Source of the DNA: Akkermansiaceae bacterium
GTDB lineage: Bacteria > Verrucomicrobiota > Verrucomicrobiia > Verrucomicrobiales > Akkermansiaceae
DNA: 32,375 nucleotides
Direction: 5' to 3'
Assembly (NCBI GenBank): GCA_028822695.1
Contig: JAPKDA010000016.1
Coordinates: 1-32,375, forward strand
Part shown: piece after piece, positions 25,247 to 32,375 of the stretch
Layout: every line of letters begins with the position of its first letter
How positions within the stretch are numbered: position 1 is the stretch's first letter
Made by a program: the position numbers and the translations under genes
Notes under the pieces: model-generated
Seen by the model: the letters and a program-made list of their open reading frames with translations, nothing else
Told to the model about the DNA's origin: nothing
Databases searched by the model: none

Positions 25247-26713
25247 ATGAAAAATATGTATAGATTGATCCCTCTTGTCCTGACGGCAGCCCTGTTTCCG
25301 ACCGTCTCTGTCTGCGCGGCCGCAGAGCCGAGCATCAAAATCGGTTTGATCGGAGATTCCACCGTGGCCGAGCAATCTGGTTGGGGCCCGGCCTTCGCGA
25401 GTCGATTCAATGAACAGGCGGAGATCATCAACTACGCGAAGAACGGTGCCACCCTCGAGGCCTTGTCCGGGAAACTGGACGCGCTCGTGGAGCTCAAGCC
25501 CGACTATGTCCTGATTCAATTCGGCCACAACGATCAGAAGCGATATGATACGGCTGTCTATAGTGATCACCTGAGGTCGTATGTCGCACGAATCCGGAAG
25601 GCGGGCGGCAAGGCGGTGATTGTGAGTTCGGTCACCCGGCGCAGCTTCGATGTTCAGGGGAAGATCGTGTCCAACATGGTCAAAAACGAAAAGTACAGCT
25701 ACCAGGCAAATTTGACCGCTTACGCAAATGCCGCCGAAGCGGTGGCGGGGGAGCTGGCTCTGCCGTTCATCGACCTGCACCGAACCAGCATTGCGCACCA
25801 CAACAAGATCGGCCGGGAGGAGAGCATGAGCTATAACTTCAAGGAAGGGGACAAGACCCACTTCAATCGAAAAGGGGCGGAGGCCATCACGAACCTGATC
25901 CTGAAGGAGATCGAGACCGCCGTGCCGAAGATCTCTGCCTGGTTGAAGTCTGAAGAGGAACTGGTCGCGGCGCGGAGTCGGGCCGCTTTCGAAGTGGTTG
26001 ACTCGGTTGAATGGAAGGGTGTCTTTTTCGACTCCTTCACGAAGGACTGGGAGAAGCAATGGACCCTCGACGGCGAGGTCGGCACGGCGAAGAACACTCC
26101 GGAAGGCATTGAGCTGACCGCTGGTCCGGAGTTTAGAAACGACGCGCACCACATGGTGCTTTGGACCCGGAAGAGCTTCGAAGGTGACGTGAGGATCGAC
26201 TACGAAGTCGTCCGCTTGGATTCCTCGGAAGAGGGAGTGAATATTCTCTACATTCAAGCAACAGGTGGCGGGGAGGGGCCGTATAAGAAGGACATTTCAG
26301 CATGGAGTGATCTGCGGCGCGTGCCGGCCATGAAGACGTATTTCAACAACATGCAGACCTATCACATCAGCTATGCGGTGCCCGGCGACAGGGACTACAT
26401 CCGGGCCCGCCGCTACATGCCGAACAGATCGGGGCTGAAGGGGACGGCTCTCGCGCCGGACTATTTCCGCAACGGACTTTTTGCCACAGGCGTGCCGCAC
26501 AAGCTCACCGTCATCAAACAGGATCGGGACATTTTCATGCGTGTCCGCAATGCGGAACAAACCCGCCACTACCACTGGCACAACGACAAGCTGCCGCCTA
26601 TTGAAGAGGGGCGCATCGGCTTGCGCCTGATGTTCACCCGTGCCTCCAGAATCAAAGACTTCCGTGTCAGCGTTCCCCTCCCGAACCCGACTCAAAAGAC
26701 TCATGATGAGTAG
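25247..26713 (+). CDS. Secreted SGNH/GDSL esterase fused to a DUF1961 domain
   Basis: 488 residues from the second of two adjacent start codons (TTG then ATG). Signal peptide about 1-26. Residues 30-235 follow the rhamnogalacturonan acetylesterase branch of SGNH hydrolases: block I IGLIGDSTVAEQ (nucleophile Ser about 38), block II NYAKNGAT, block III FGHNDQKR, block V DKTHFNRKGA (His). The C-terminal half (about 250-475, VEWKGVFFDSF..., HHMVLWTRKSFEGDVRIDYE, YHISYAVPGDRDYIRARRYMPNR) fits DUF1961, a jelly-roll module found with polysaccharide lyases. It probably removes acetyl groups from a plant or algal polysaccharide. The stop overlaps the start of the next gene by 11 bases, so the two are coupled. 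Confidence 0.85.
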   Translation: MKNMYRLIPLVLTAALFPTVSVCAAAEPSIKIGLIGDSTVAEQSGWGPAFASRFNEQAEIINYAKNGATLEALSGKLDALVELKPDYVLIQFGHNDQKRYDTAVYSDHLRSYVARIRKAGGKAVIVSSVTRRSFDVQGKIVSNMVKNEKYSYQANLTAYANAAEAVAGELALPFIDLHRTSIAHHNKIGREESMSYNFKEGDKTHFNRKGAEAITNLILKEIETAVPKISAWLKSEEELVAARSRAAFEVVDSVEWKGVFFDSFTKDWEKQWTLDGEVGTAKNTPEGIELTAGPEFRNDAHHMVLWTRKSFEGDVRIDYEVVRLDSSEEGVNILYIQATGGGEGPYKKDISAWSDLRRVPAMKTYFNNMQTYHISYAVPGDRDYIRARRYMPNRSGLKGTALAPDYFRNGLFATGVPHKLTVIKQDRDIFMRVRNAEQTRHYHWHNDKLPPIEEGRIGLRLMFTRASRIKDFRVSVPLPNPTQKTHDE

Positions 26714-28700
26714 ACCGCTTTCAATGATCCTGGCACCCTTGTTGGCGGTATTCCTCGGGCCTGCGGTGGCGGAGGAAGAAAGCGCTGCCCGGGACCATGC
26801 TTCGGGCCATCTTCGGGCCGAGGACAGGTATGCCGGCCATGAGGCGCTGGTGGCCGAAACGCACAAGGCATCGCGGGTGGCCCGGGACCGTGCCCTGCAC
26901 AGGACTATTTCGAGGAATACCAGTGGGCCTCCCGGCGCGTGGGGCGAGACGCTTTGGTCGCTCGCCGCGCTGTATTTGAATGAGAAGGTGGACCTCGCCA
27001 ATGAGCGCTTGCTGAAGCGGGCGAAGGAGTACGTCGCGCTGAAACGGTCCAAAGCAGAGGTTTCGGAGTTTCTTCCGGAGGGGTCCAAGGAAACTCCGTG
27101 GAGCTACTTTGCCCTGACTGATTACGTGCGGATCTACTACTTGTTCCATGCCAAGAGTGCTCATTTTCCCGGCCGCCTGAAGCCCGAGACGGAGGCCGCG
27201 ATGAAGGAGGCGCTGTGGTTCTGGGTGAAGGAAGATAGTAAGCTGGCGGATGCTTTGATGGAGAATCTCCTGGTTCTGCTCGGGACCGAAAATCACGACC
27301 TGATCCGGCGACCGAATCACTATCTGGTGGCTTCTCTCCTCAAAGAGGACCCGGGGTATCGAGATCGGCCCTTTGATGACGGGCATACTGCCGTTGAGTA
27401 TGCCGCGGCCTACGAGAAGTTCTTCCGGGAGTGGCCGCGCAAGCGGGCGATGACGGGCTTGTGGTTCGAGGTGGGATCGAACACTTATCAGAAATACTCC
27501 TGGCCGTCGTTGTTCAACCTGCATGAGCTGGCCCCGGATCCCGTGGTGCGGAAGCAATTCGGACTGTTGTTGGATCTGGCGTTCATTGAAGAAGCGCAGA
27601 TCTCGGTTCAAGGTCGACGAGGGGGAGGGCGAAGTCGGGCCAGTTTCGGGAAGAACGGCTTCGAGTCCTACAAGAACCTGTTTTACGCTCCAGACGGAAT
27701 GGCGGCGGGATCGAGTCATTCGAGAGTGATGGAGACCAGCAGCTACCAGCTGCCGGCCGCGGCGATTTTGTTGCGGAGGCGGGAATTTCCAGCGGCGAAG
27801 CCGTTTGTGATTCAGAACCGTGTGCTCGGAGAATTGGAATCTCGTCGACCGGGCGATGGTGAGGGTGCCCGACACGCGGCGGATTCCGCCTTGGTGAACT
27901 ATGCGTATCGGACACCGCACTACCTACTCGGGAGCACCTTGCAAAACCCGGCATTGAGTATGCCGGATCCGGAGGCCGGAGCGCCGGTCCTGAAGTATGC
28001 GGGGATTTCCCGACAGAAGCGCTGGGGTGGGATGCTCTTCCATGACCCGGCGAGCGATGAGATTTGCTCGGTCTCTCCTGTTGTTGAGAAAACCCGTGGC
28101 GGCCGGCCGCAGCATCCGCATTGGAGTGTGCAGCACGAAAATGTGATCCTCTTCCAACGCATCAAGCCGGAGACTCGCAAGCGTTTGGGATCCTATAGCA
28201 CGGGAAAGCTCGGTATTCATTTCCATGGCCGCAAGTTGGAGATGTTGGACGAGGGCGGTTGGATCTTTTCGAGCAACGGAACGGCCTTTGTTGGCGTGAA
28301 TTTTCTGGATGGGGGATACGAGTGGGATGAGGAGAGGGAGGAGGCGAATCCCACGGATTTTGACCAGGCCACGGATACCTCGCGCATTCTTCTTCATGCT
28401 GGCGACCTCATCAGTCACGGTTCATTCGATCAGTTTCGGGAGGAGGTGCTCGCCAATCGTCTGGTAGTGGGCGCGGACAAGGTGGACTATCGGTTCGGGG
28501 CGGCGAAGAATCACCTCGAGGCGACGCTCTATGATGGGGATCGCCCCGAGAAGTTCTCGCTGCCCCGCATCAACGGAAAGCCCGTCGATTTGCGTCCCAA
28601 GCGGACCTTTCAGAGCCCCTACCTCAAGGGGGGATTTGGCAGTGACCAGATTGACGTGACCGTCGGTCCGGTGAAGCGGCGTCTGGACTTTTCGAGATAG
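26703..28700 (+). CDS. Secreted alpha/alpha-toroid polysaccharide-lyase-like protein
   Basis: 665 residues from ATG 26703 (MMSRPLSMILAPLLAVFLGPAVAEE, a signal peptide; 26706 is the alternative). Residues 60-370 look like a toroid of helices (WSLAALYLNEKV, ALWFWVKEDSKLADAL, TENHDLIRRPNHYL, WFEVGSNTYQKYSWPSLFNL), with 'ENH' and 'GxxYxxY' motifs shared by heparinase II/III-like proteins. The C-terminal 300 residues are beta-rich (WGGMLFHDPASDEICSV, GWIFSSNGTAFVGVNFL). Catalytic residues cannot be fixed without an alignment. It is translationally coupled to the SGNH gene, so both likely act on one glycan. Its 3' end (GPVKRRLDF) recurs as a relic at 24061. Confidence 0.7.
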   Translation: MMSRPLSMILAPLLAVFLGPAVAEEESAARDHASGHLRAEDRYAGHEALVAETHKASRVARDRALHRTISRNTSGPPGAWGETLWSLAALYLNEKVDLANERLLKRAKEYVALKRSKAEVSEFLPEGSKETPWSYFALTDYVRIYYLFHAKSAHFPGRLKPETEAAMKEALWFWVKEDSKLADALMENLLVLLGTENHDLIRRPNHYLVASLLKEDPGYRDRPFDDGHTAVEYAAAYEKFFREWPRKRAMTGLWFEVGSNTYQKYSWPSLFNLHELAPDPVVRKQFGLLLDLAFIEEAQISVQGRRGGGRSRASFGKNGFESYKNLFYAPDGMAAGSSHSRVMETSSYQLPAAAILLRRREFPAAKPFVIQNRVLGELESRRPGDGEGARHAADSALVNYAYRTPHYLLGSTLQNPALSMPDPEAGAPVLKYAGISRQKRWGGMLFHDPASDEICSVSPVVEKTRGGRPQHPHWSVQHENVILFQRIKPETRKRLGSYSTGKLGIHFHGRKLEMLDEGGWIFSSNGTAFVGVNFLDGGYEWDEEREEANPTDFDQATDTSRILLHAGDLISHGSFDQFREEVLANRLVVGADKVDYRFGAAKNHLEATLYDGDRPEKFSLPRINGKPVDLRPKRTFQSPYLKGGFGSDQIDVTVGPVKRRLDFSR

Positions 28701-28745
28701 AATACCGCGTGAAACAATGAACTCGAGTCCTACACATCGTCTCAG

Positions 28746-29110
28746 ATGAAGGTGTGTGCCCACCTGTTGCTACCGGTGCTTCTCATGCTGGCGCTGGCGG
28801 AGGTCAGCCGTGGAGAGGGTCAACCGGATGGTGAAGGCGATTCGCAAACATGACGAACGCCATCTGATTACGGTCGGAGTGATTCCCTGGGTGTTCACGT
28901 TTGGTGGAGGCAAGCCCCTGTTCCATGGCCCTCGGGTCGGCAAGGAACTCGACTTTGTGGCGGTGCACTTTCATCCCGAAAAGGGGGGAAGGAGGGACGC
29001 ACGATCGGCGAGGCGATCACCGCTGTGTGGCTGGAGAAGTTCAAGGAAGAGTCCGCTGGCAGAAAGCGGGGATGCGGAAGAGTGACGTGGCGTATCGAGC
29101 CTGAGTTGGG
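28746..29110 (+). pseudogene. Decayed secreted glycoside hydrolase (GH5-like) in several frames
   Basis: An ATG at 28746 gives a signal peptide (MKVCAHLLLPVLLMLALAEV) that stops at 28851. In the next frame, from 28810, the DNA reads [20 protein letters not shown] then [29 protein letters not shown] and HPEKG, a clear match in style to cellulase-like GH5 barrels of this phylum. Then the frame shifts again (29005: [18 protein letters not shown]; then [13 protein letters not shown] and stop). The N-terminal domain and both catalytic Glu residues are missing. The gene lies between two intact carbohydrate genes, so it is a locus member lost by deletion and frameshift. Confidence 0.75.
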
Positions 29111-29207
29111 GTGGTCTGGTGGGTGGAGAATGCCTTCGGGCCAAGCGGTTTTGCAGATTTTTATTTTGTCGGGCTTTCCAGGTGGCACTTGGATTGCTAT
29201 GAGGTTG

Positions 29208-30362
29208 ATGATGAGAAATTCACTGTTGGTCAGCATGACCGCTACCCTGGTGTTGGGAGGTGCGGCCCTTGCCGAGAAGGCTGTGTTGCGCGTCGGGCAT
29301 GCGCAGAGTGAGAAGGACGCGTTGGCGGAGTTGGAGGGGTTCAAGAAGTCCTATTCGGATCTGGCCGGGTGGGAGGAGCGGAAGAAGACGATCCGGGAGG
29401 GGATTCTCAGGGGAACCGGACTGAGCACGCTTCCTGAGAAGACGAATCTCAATGCGAAGTTTTCGAACAAGCGAAGCTACGATGGGTATACTGCGGAGAG
29501 CGTGGCATTTGAGAGTGCGCCCGGATTTTTTGTGACCGGCACGCTCTATCGTCCGATTGGATTTGAGGGCAGGCTGGCGGGGATTCTTTGTCCGCATGGA
29601 CATGGGGGGCGGTTCAAGGAGAGTCGGCAGAAACGATGTGCGGTATTGGCCCGGATGGGGGCGGCGGTGTTTCTATACGACATGGTGGGGTATGGAGACT
29701 GGAAGGAGGCGGGGTGGTCTCACGGGGAGACGCCGGAAGTTTTGAGGCTGCAGACCTGGAATAGCATTCGGGCATTGGACTTCGTGGGGTCGTTGCCGAA
29801 GGTGGATGTAAAACGGCTTGCGATCACCGGTTGCTCAGGTGGGGGGACACAGAGTTTCATTCTGGCAGCGATCGACGAGCGGGTGGCGGTGAGTGTGCCG
29901 GTTTGCCAGGTGTCGGCGCACTTTTTCGGGGGCTGTGTTTGTGAGAGCGGAATGCCGGTGCACCAGAGTTCAACCCACAAGACGAACAACGCGGAAATTG
30001 CGGCGCTTGCCGCGCCCCGTCCGCAATTGATTGTGTCGGATGGTGAGGACTGGACCAAGAACACGCCCCGCCACGAGTTTCCCTACATTCGCGATGTGTA
30101 TCGATTGTACGGAGCGGAGGGGAAGGTCATGAATGCGCATTTTGCGGATGAAGGACATGACTACGGGGTCTCCAAGCGCATGGCGGTCTATCCGTTTCTG
30201 GCGAAGCATCTGGGCTTGACGCTTGCGGAAGTGCAGGGAGCGGGAGGGAAGGTCGCCGAGTCATTTGTGACGGTGGAGACGCGGGAGGAGATGCTGGTGT
30301 TTGGGAAGGGGAATGCTCGCCCGGAAAGTGCGGTGAAGCCGAATACAGCCTTGCCGAGGTAG
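29208..30362 (+). CDS. Secreted alpha/beta-hydrolase, acetyl-xylan-esterase-like
   Basis: 384 residues from ATG 29208 (ATG 29199 and 29211 are alternatives; GAGG at 29202 supports 29208-29211). Signal peptide about 1-22. The catalytic Ser sits in TGCSGGG (Ser about 210) and the His in GHDYG ([11 protein letters not shown]); the acid is probably in SDGEDW. The '[12 protein letters not shown]' oxyanion block and LYRPIGFEG are typical of large acetyl-xylan-esterase-like hydrolases from Verrucomicrobia and Planctomycetes. It would remove acetyl or other acyl groups from glycans, next to the SGNH esterase gene. Internal Cys residues (GCVCESG) are unusual but do not affect the triad. Confidence 0.8.
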   Translation: MMRNSLLVSMTATLVLGGAALAEKAVLRVGHAQSEKDALAELEGFKKSYSDLAGWEERKKTIREGILRGTGLSTLPEKTNLNAKFSNKRSYDGYTAESVAFESAPGFFVTGTLYRPIGFEGRLAGILCPHGHGGRFKESRQKRCAVLARMGAAVFLYDMVGYGDWKEAGWSHGETPEVLRLQTWNSIRALDFVGSLPKVDVKRLAITGCSGGGTQSFILAAIDERVAVSVPVCQVSAHFFGGCVCESGMPVHQSSTHKTNNAEIAALAAPRPQLIVSDGEDWTKNTPRHEFPYIRDVYRLYGAEGKVMNAHFADEGHDYGVSKRMAVYPFLAKHLGLTLAEVQGAGGKVAESFVTVETREEMLVFGKGNARPESAVKPNTALPR

Positions 30363-30391
30363 GCGGTGCTTCCGCTACAAGAAGATGGCGT

Positions 30392-30820
30392 TTACTTGAT
30401 GAAGCGGATGGACCAGGGGTAGCGGTGCCATTCGCCTTTGTTGGCGGCGATGCAGGCCATGATCTCGAAGACGAGGAAGAGGATGATGACGATCATGAGG
30501 AGAGGCACGATGATGATGAGGGCAAATCCGAGGGTGAGGACCCCGGCGATGGTGCCAATGAGGATGCCGCTGAATTCGATGATGATGAGGGTGATCTGGA
30601 AGTTGAGGGCTTCCTTGTTGTGGTGCTGGATGAAGGGGGAGCGCTCTTTGGTGACGCAGTACATGATGACTGCGCCGATGATGCCGCCGAGGATGGAGAC
30701 GAGGTGGGCGAGCATGCCCATGGTGAGGTCGTCCTGAGTGAGGGAGTTGTTCGCTGGTGCGGCCGGGAGAGCCGGGGCGGGGGAGTTCTCCGGGGGGAGG
30801 GTTGGCGGGGTGTTGCTCAT
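30392..30820 (-). CDS. DUF4870 (Tic20-like) small membrane protein
   Basis: 142 residues. A Pro/Ala-rich N-terminus (about 1-28) is followed by MGMLAHLVSILGGIIGAVIMY, CVTKERSPFIQHHNKEALNF, then two more hydrophobic segments and a short C-terminal tail. The 'F..HH.KEALNFQ' motif identifies DUF4870. Function unknown; the family is widespread. Its start codon overlaps the stop of the upstream S10 peptidase gene by ATGA, so translation of the two is coupled. Confidence 0.88.
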   Translation of the reverse strand: MSNTPPTLPPENSPAPALPAAPANNSLTQDDLTMGMLAHLVSILGGIIGAVIMYCVTKERSPFIQHHNKEALNFQITLIIIEFSGILIGTIAGVLTLGFALIIIVPLLMIVIILFLVFEIMACIAANKGEWHRYPWSIRFIK

Positions 30821-32319
30821 TTCGTTGGGGCGAGAAATTTGACGAGGTCCTTTCGCATTTTGGCGAGGTCGGGTTCGTTGAGGTAGAACATGTGGCCGGC
30901 ATCGTAGTAGGTAAACTCGACGTTGCTACGTTGTTCGGCGGGGAGGGAGAGCATTTGGCGGAAGCTGTGTTCGATACCGGTGGGCGGTGTGGCGAGATCG
31001 GTGTGGCCGCACATGACGAGGACCTTGAGCTTGGGGTTCTCGACCATGGCATTGCTGATACGGCTGGTGAGGTTGACGATGGAGTTCTCGCGGCCCCATT
31101 TCCAGGGACGGACTTTGCCGGTGAGGATCTCGTAGGGATTGTCCTCTTCCCAGCCGAGGTCGGCAGAGAGGTAGTCGAGCATGGCGGTGGAGAAGGCGCC
31201 GTAGGCAACTGCATAGGAGGGGTCGTAGGAGGCGTAGTCGGAGTCCTTGGATCTGGCGGCCCAGGCGACGCGGGCATCGAAGCGGCCGAGGACTTTTCCT
31301 TCGGCTCGGAGGAGTTCCTTGCGGAAGCGGGAGGAGGGGAGGCGGAGGTCGGTTTCGAGCCAGATGAGGGTGGAGATCCCGGTCATCTTGGAGAGCTGGA
31401 TGGCGGCTTTCTGGCGGGTGGTTTCATCGACTTCGTTGCCGCGGAGGAGGAGGGTGGCGTATTCGCCATGGGCGTAGTCGCGGGAGTCCTTGAGGAGTTT
31501 GGCGAGGTCGCCTTTCACTTTGCCGTGGTGGTGGGCGACGGCGGCGAAGGCGGGGAGGTAGACGATGTTGACGAGGCCGTCTCCGTCGGCACCGCGGAGG
31601 GTGCGGAAGTCGAGGAGGGAGGAGAGCATGACGACGCCGTTGAGGGACATGCCGTAGCGCGACTGCAGGTGATCGGAGAGTCCGGCCGCGCGGATGCCGC
31701 CGTAGCTTTCGCCGAGGAGATATTTCGGAGATCCCCAGCGGTCGTTTTCGGTGACCCAGCGGCGGATGAAGTCGCCGACGGATTCGATGTCCTGGGTGAG
31801 GCCGTGGAATTCGGAGGGTTTGGCGTCGCCCTCGACCCGGGAGTATCCGGTGGAGACGGGGTCGATGAAGACGAGGTCGGCGACATCGAGGATGGAGTGG
31901 GGGTTGTCGATGAGGCGGTGAGGTGGGGCGAGGGGTTTGGTGCCGTCGGGGGAGGTGGGGACGAGGCGGGGACCGAGGGCGCCGAGGTGGAGCCAGACCG
32001 AGGAGGAACCGGGTCCGCCATTGAAGGCGAACATCACGGGGCGGTCCTGGGGTTTGTCGACGCCGGTACGGATGTAGCTGATGTGGAAGATGTCGGCGCG
32101 GGGCTTGCCATCCCCGGTCTTCAGTTGGAGTTTGGCGGCGGTGACGGTGTAGTCGATTTTCTTGCCGTCGAGAGTGATGCTTCTCTCTTGGGAGACGTCC
32201 TTGGACTTCTCTTCTTGTTCTTCTTCTTGATCTTTCTTGTCGGGCTTCTCTTTGTCTTGGGCGGGTGAGACGGCGAGGCCGAGGGCGAAGAGGACGCTGA
32301 AGGGTAGGAGTATGCGCAT
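30817..32319 (-). CDS. Secreted S10-family serine carboxypeptidase
   Basis: 500 residues. Signal peptide about 1-20 and then a very charged segment (DKEKPDKKDQEEEQEEKSKD, 22-41). Catalytic blocks are GGPGSSSVW (oxyanion, 101-109), GESYGG (Ser205), GHTDLATPP (Asp about 441) and DAGHMFY (His about 476), a full triad. Family enzymes remove C-terminal residues at acid pH; bacterial members of this sort are found in Verrucomicrobia, Planctomycetes and Acidobacteria. The acidic stretch may tether or chelate, but that is a guess. Downstream coupling to DUF4870 gene by ATGA. Confidence 0.9.
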   Translation of the reverse strand: MRILLPFSVLFALGLAVSPAQDKEKPDKKDQEEEQEEKSKDVSQERSITLDGKKIDYTVTAAKLQLKTGDGKPRADIFHISYIRTGVDKPQDRPVMFAFNGGPGSSSVWLHLGALGPRLVPTSPDGTKPLAPPHRLIDNPHSILDVADLVFIDPVSTGYSRVEGDAKPSEFHGLTQDIESVGDFIRRWVTENDRWGSPKYLLGESYGGIRAAGLSDHLQSRYGMSLNGVVMLSSLLDFRTLRGADGDGLVNIVYLPAFAAVAHHHGKVKGDLAKLLKDSRDYAHGEYATLLLRGNEVDETTRQKAAIQLSKMTGISTLIWLETDLRLPSSRFRKELLRAEGKVLGRFDARVAWAARSKDSDYASYDPSYAVAYGAFSTAMLDYLSADLGWEEDNPYEILTGKVRPWKWGRENSIVNLTSRISNAMVENPKLKVLVMCGHTDLATPPTGIEHSFRQMLSLPAEQRSNVEFTYYDAGHMFYLNEPDLAKMRKDLVKFLAPTK

Positions 32320-32375
32320 GGTGGTGGATCTAGCAGATTGATTTGGGAATGGAATGGGAAATGGGGATGGGAGGG

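Overview
The window looks like a chromosomal segment of a Verrucomicrobiota bacterium, probably near the Haloferula/Luteolibacter/Roseibacillus group. This is inferred from gene content, not from any search. The pointers are a secreted sulfatase, a tandem AP2-domain protein, an alpha-helical 'W..xDPxAA' repeat protein, a very large protein resembling PPi-type PEP carboxykinase, a relic of a 'DGVSNFDEY..GTDPTD' surface protein, and SGNH/DUF1961 and acetyl-esterase carbohydrate genes. DNA is GC-rich and many spacers are filled with short repeated sequences.

Layout. 1-7.7 kb: a secreted nuclease with an HhH tail (+); a minus-strand run of an Uup-like ABC-F ATPase, a secreted S9 peptidase and a sulfatase; then an Mpv17-like membrane protein (+). 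7.75-11.2 kb: the 1163-residue PEPCK-like protein. 11.3-13.7 kb, minus strand: a GspG-like single-pass protein, mannose-6-phosphate isomerase and a low-molecular-weight tyrosine phosphatase. 13.8-16.6 kb, plus strand: a helical-repeat protein, an AP2 protein, an acidic hypothetical and an ArsC/Spx-like protein. 16.6-20.8 kb, minus strand: a flavoprotein, a 57-residue membrane protein not longer than many annotation cut-offs, and thiC behind a TPP riboswitch with an intrinsic terminator in its leader. 21.4-23.95 kb: a membrane Hanks-type kinase homologue that lacks the catalytic Asp (probable pseudokinase). 23.96-25.25 kb: a scrap-yard of relics and tandem repeats. 25.25-30.36 kb: a carbohydrate locus (SGNH esterase fused to DUF1961, translationally coupled to a toroid-lyase-like protein, a decayed glycoside hydrolase, and an acetyl-xylan-esterase-like hydrolase). 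30.39-32.3 kb, minus strand: an S10 carboxypeptidase coupled to a DUF4870 membrane protein.

Most unusual signals: (1) a dispersed intergenic element built of two hairpins, core GTGACCGRGACGGTCAC plus GCCACG, present seven times between 3.2 and 16.7 kb; (2) a block at 23.96-25.25 kb that carries a fragment of the kinase gene upstream of it and a fragment resembling the end of the lyase-like gene downstream of it, in the order K-H'-K'-H, together with a 31-bp tandem array and an orphan RNase HIII N-terminal domain; (3) the HGN-for-HRD kinase; (4) four families of short 'word' repeats that fill spacers.
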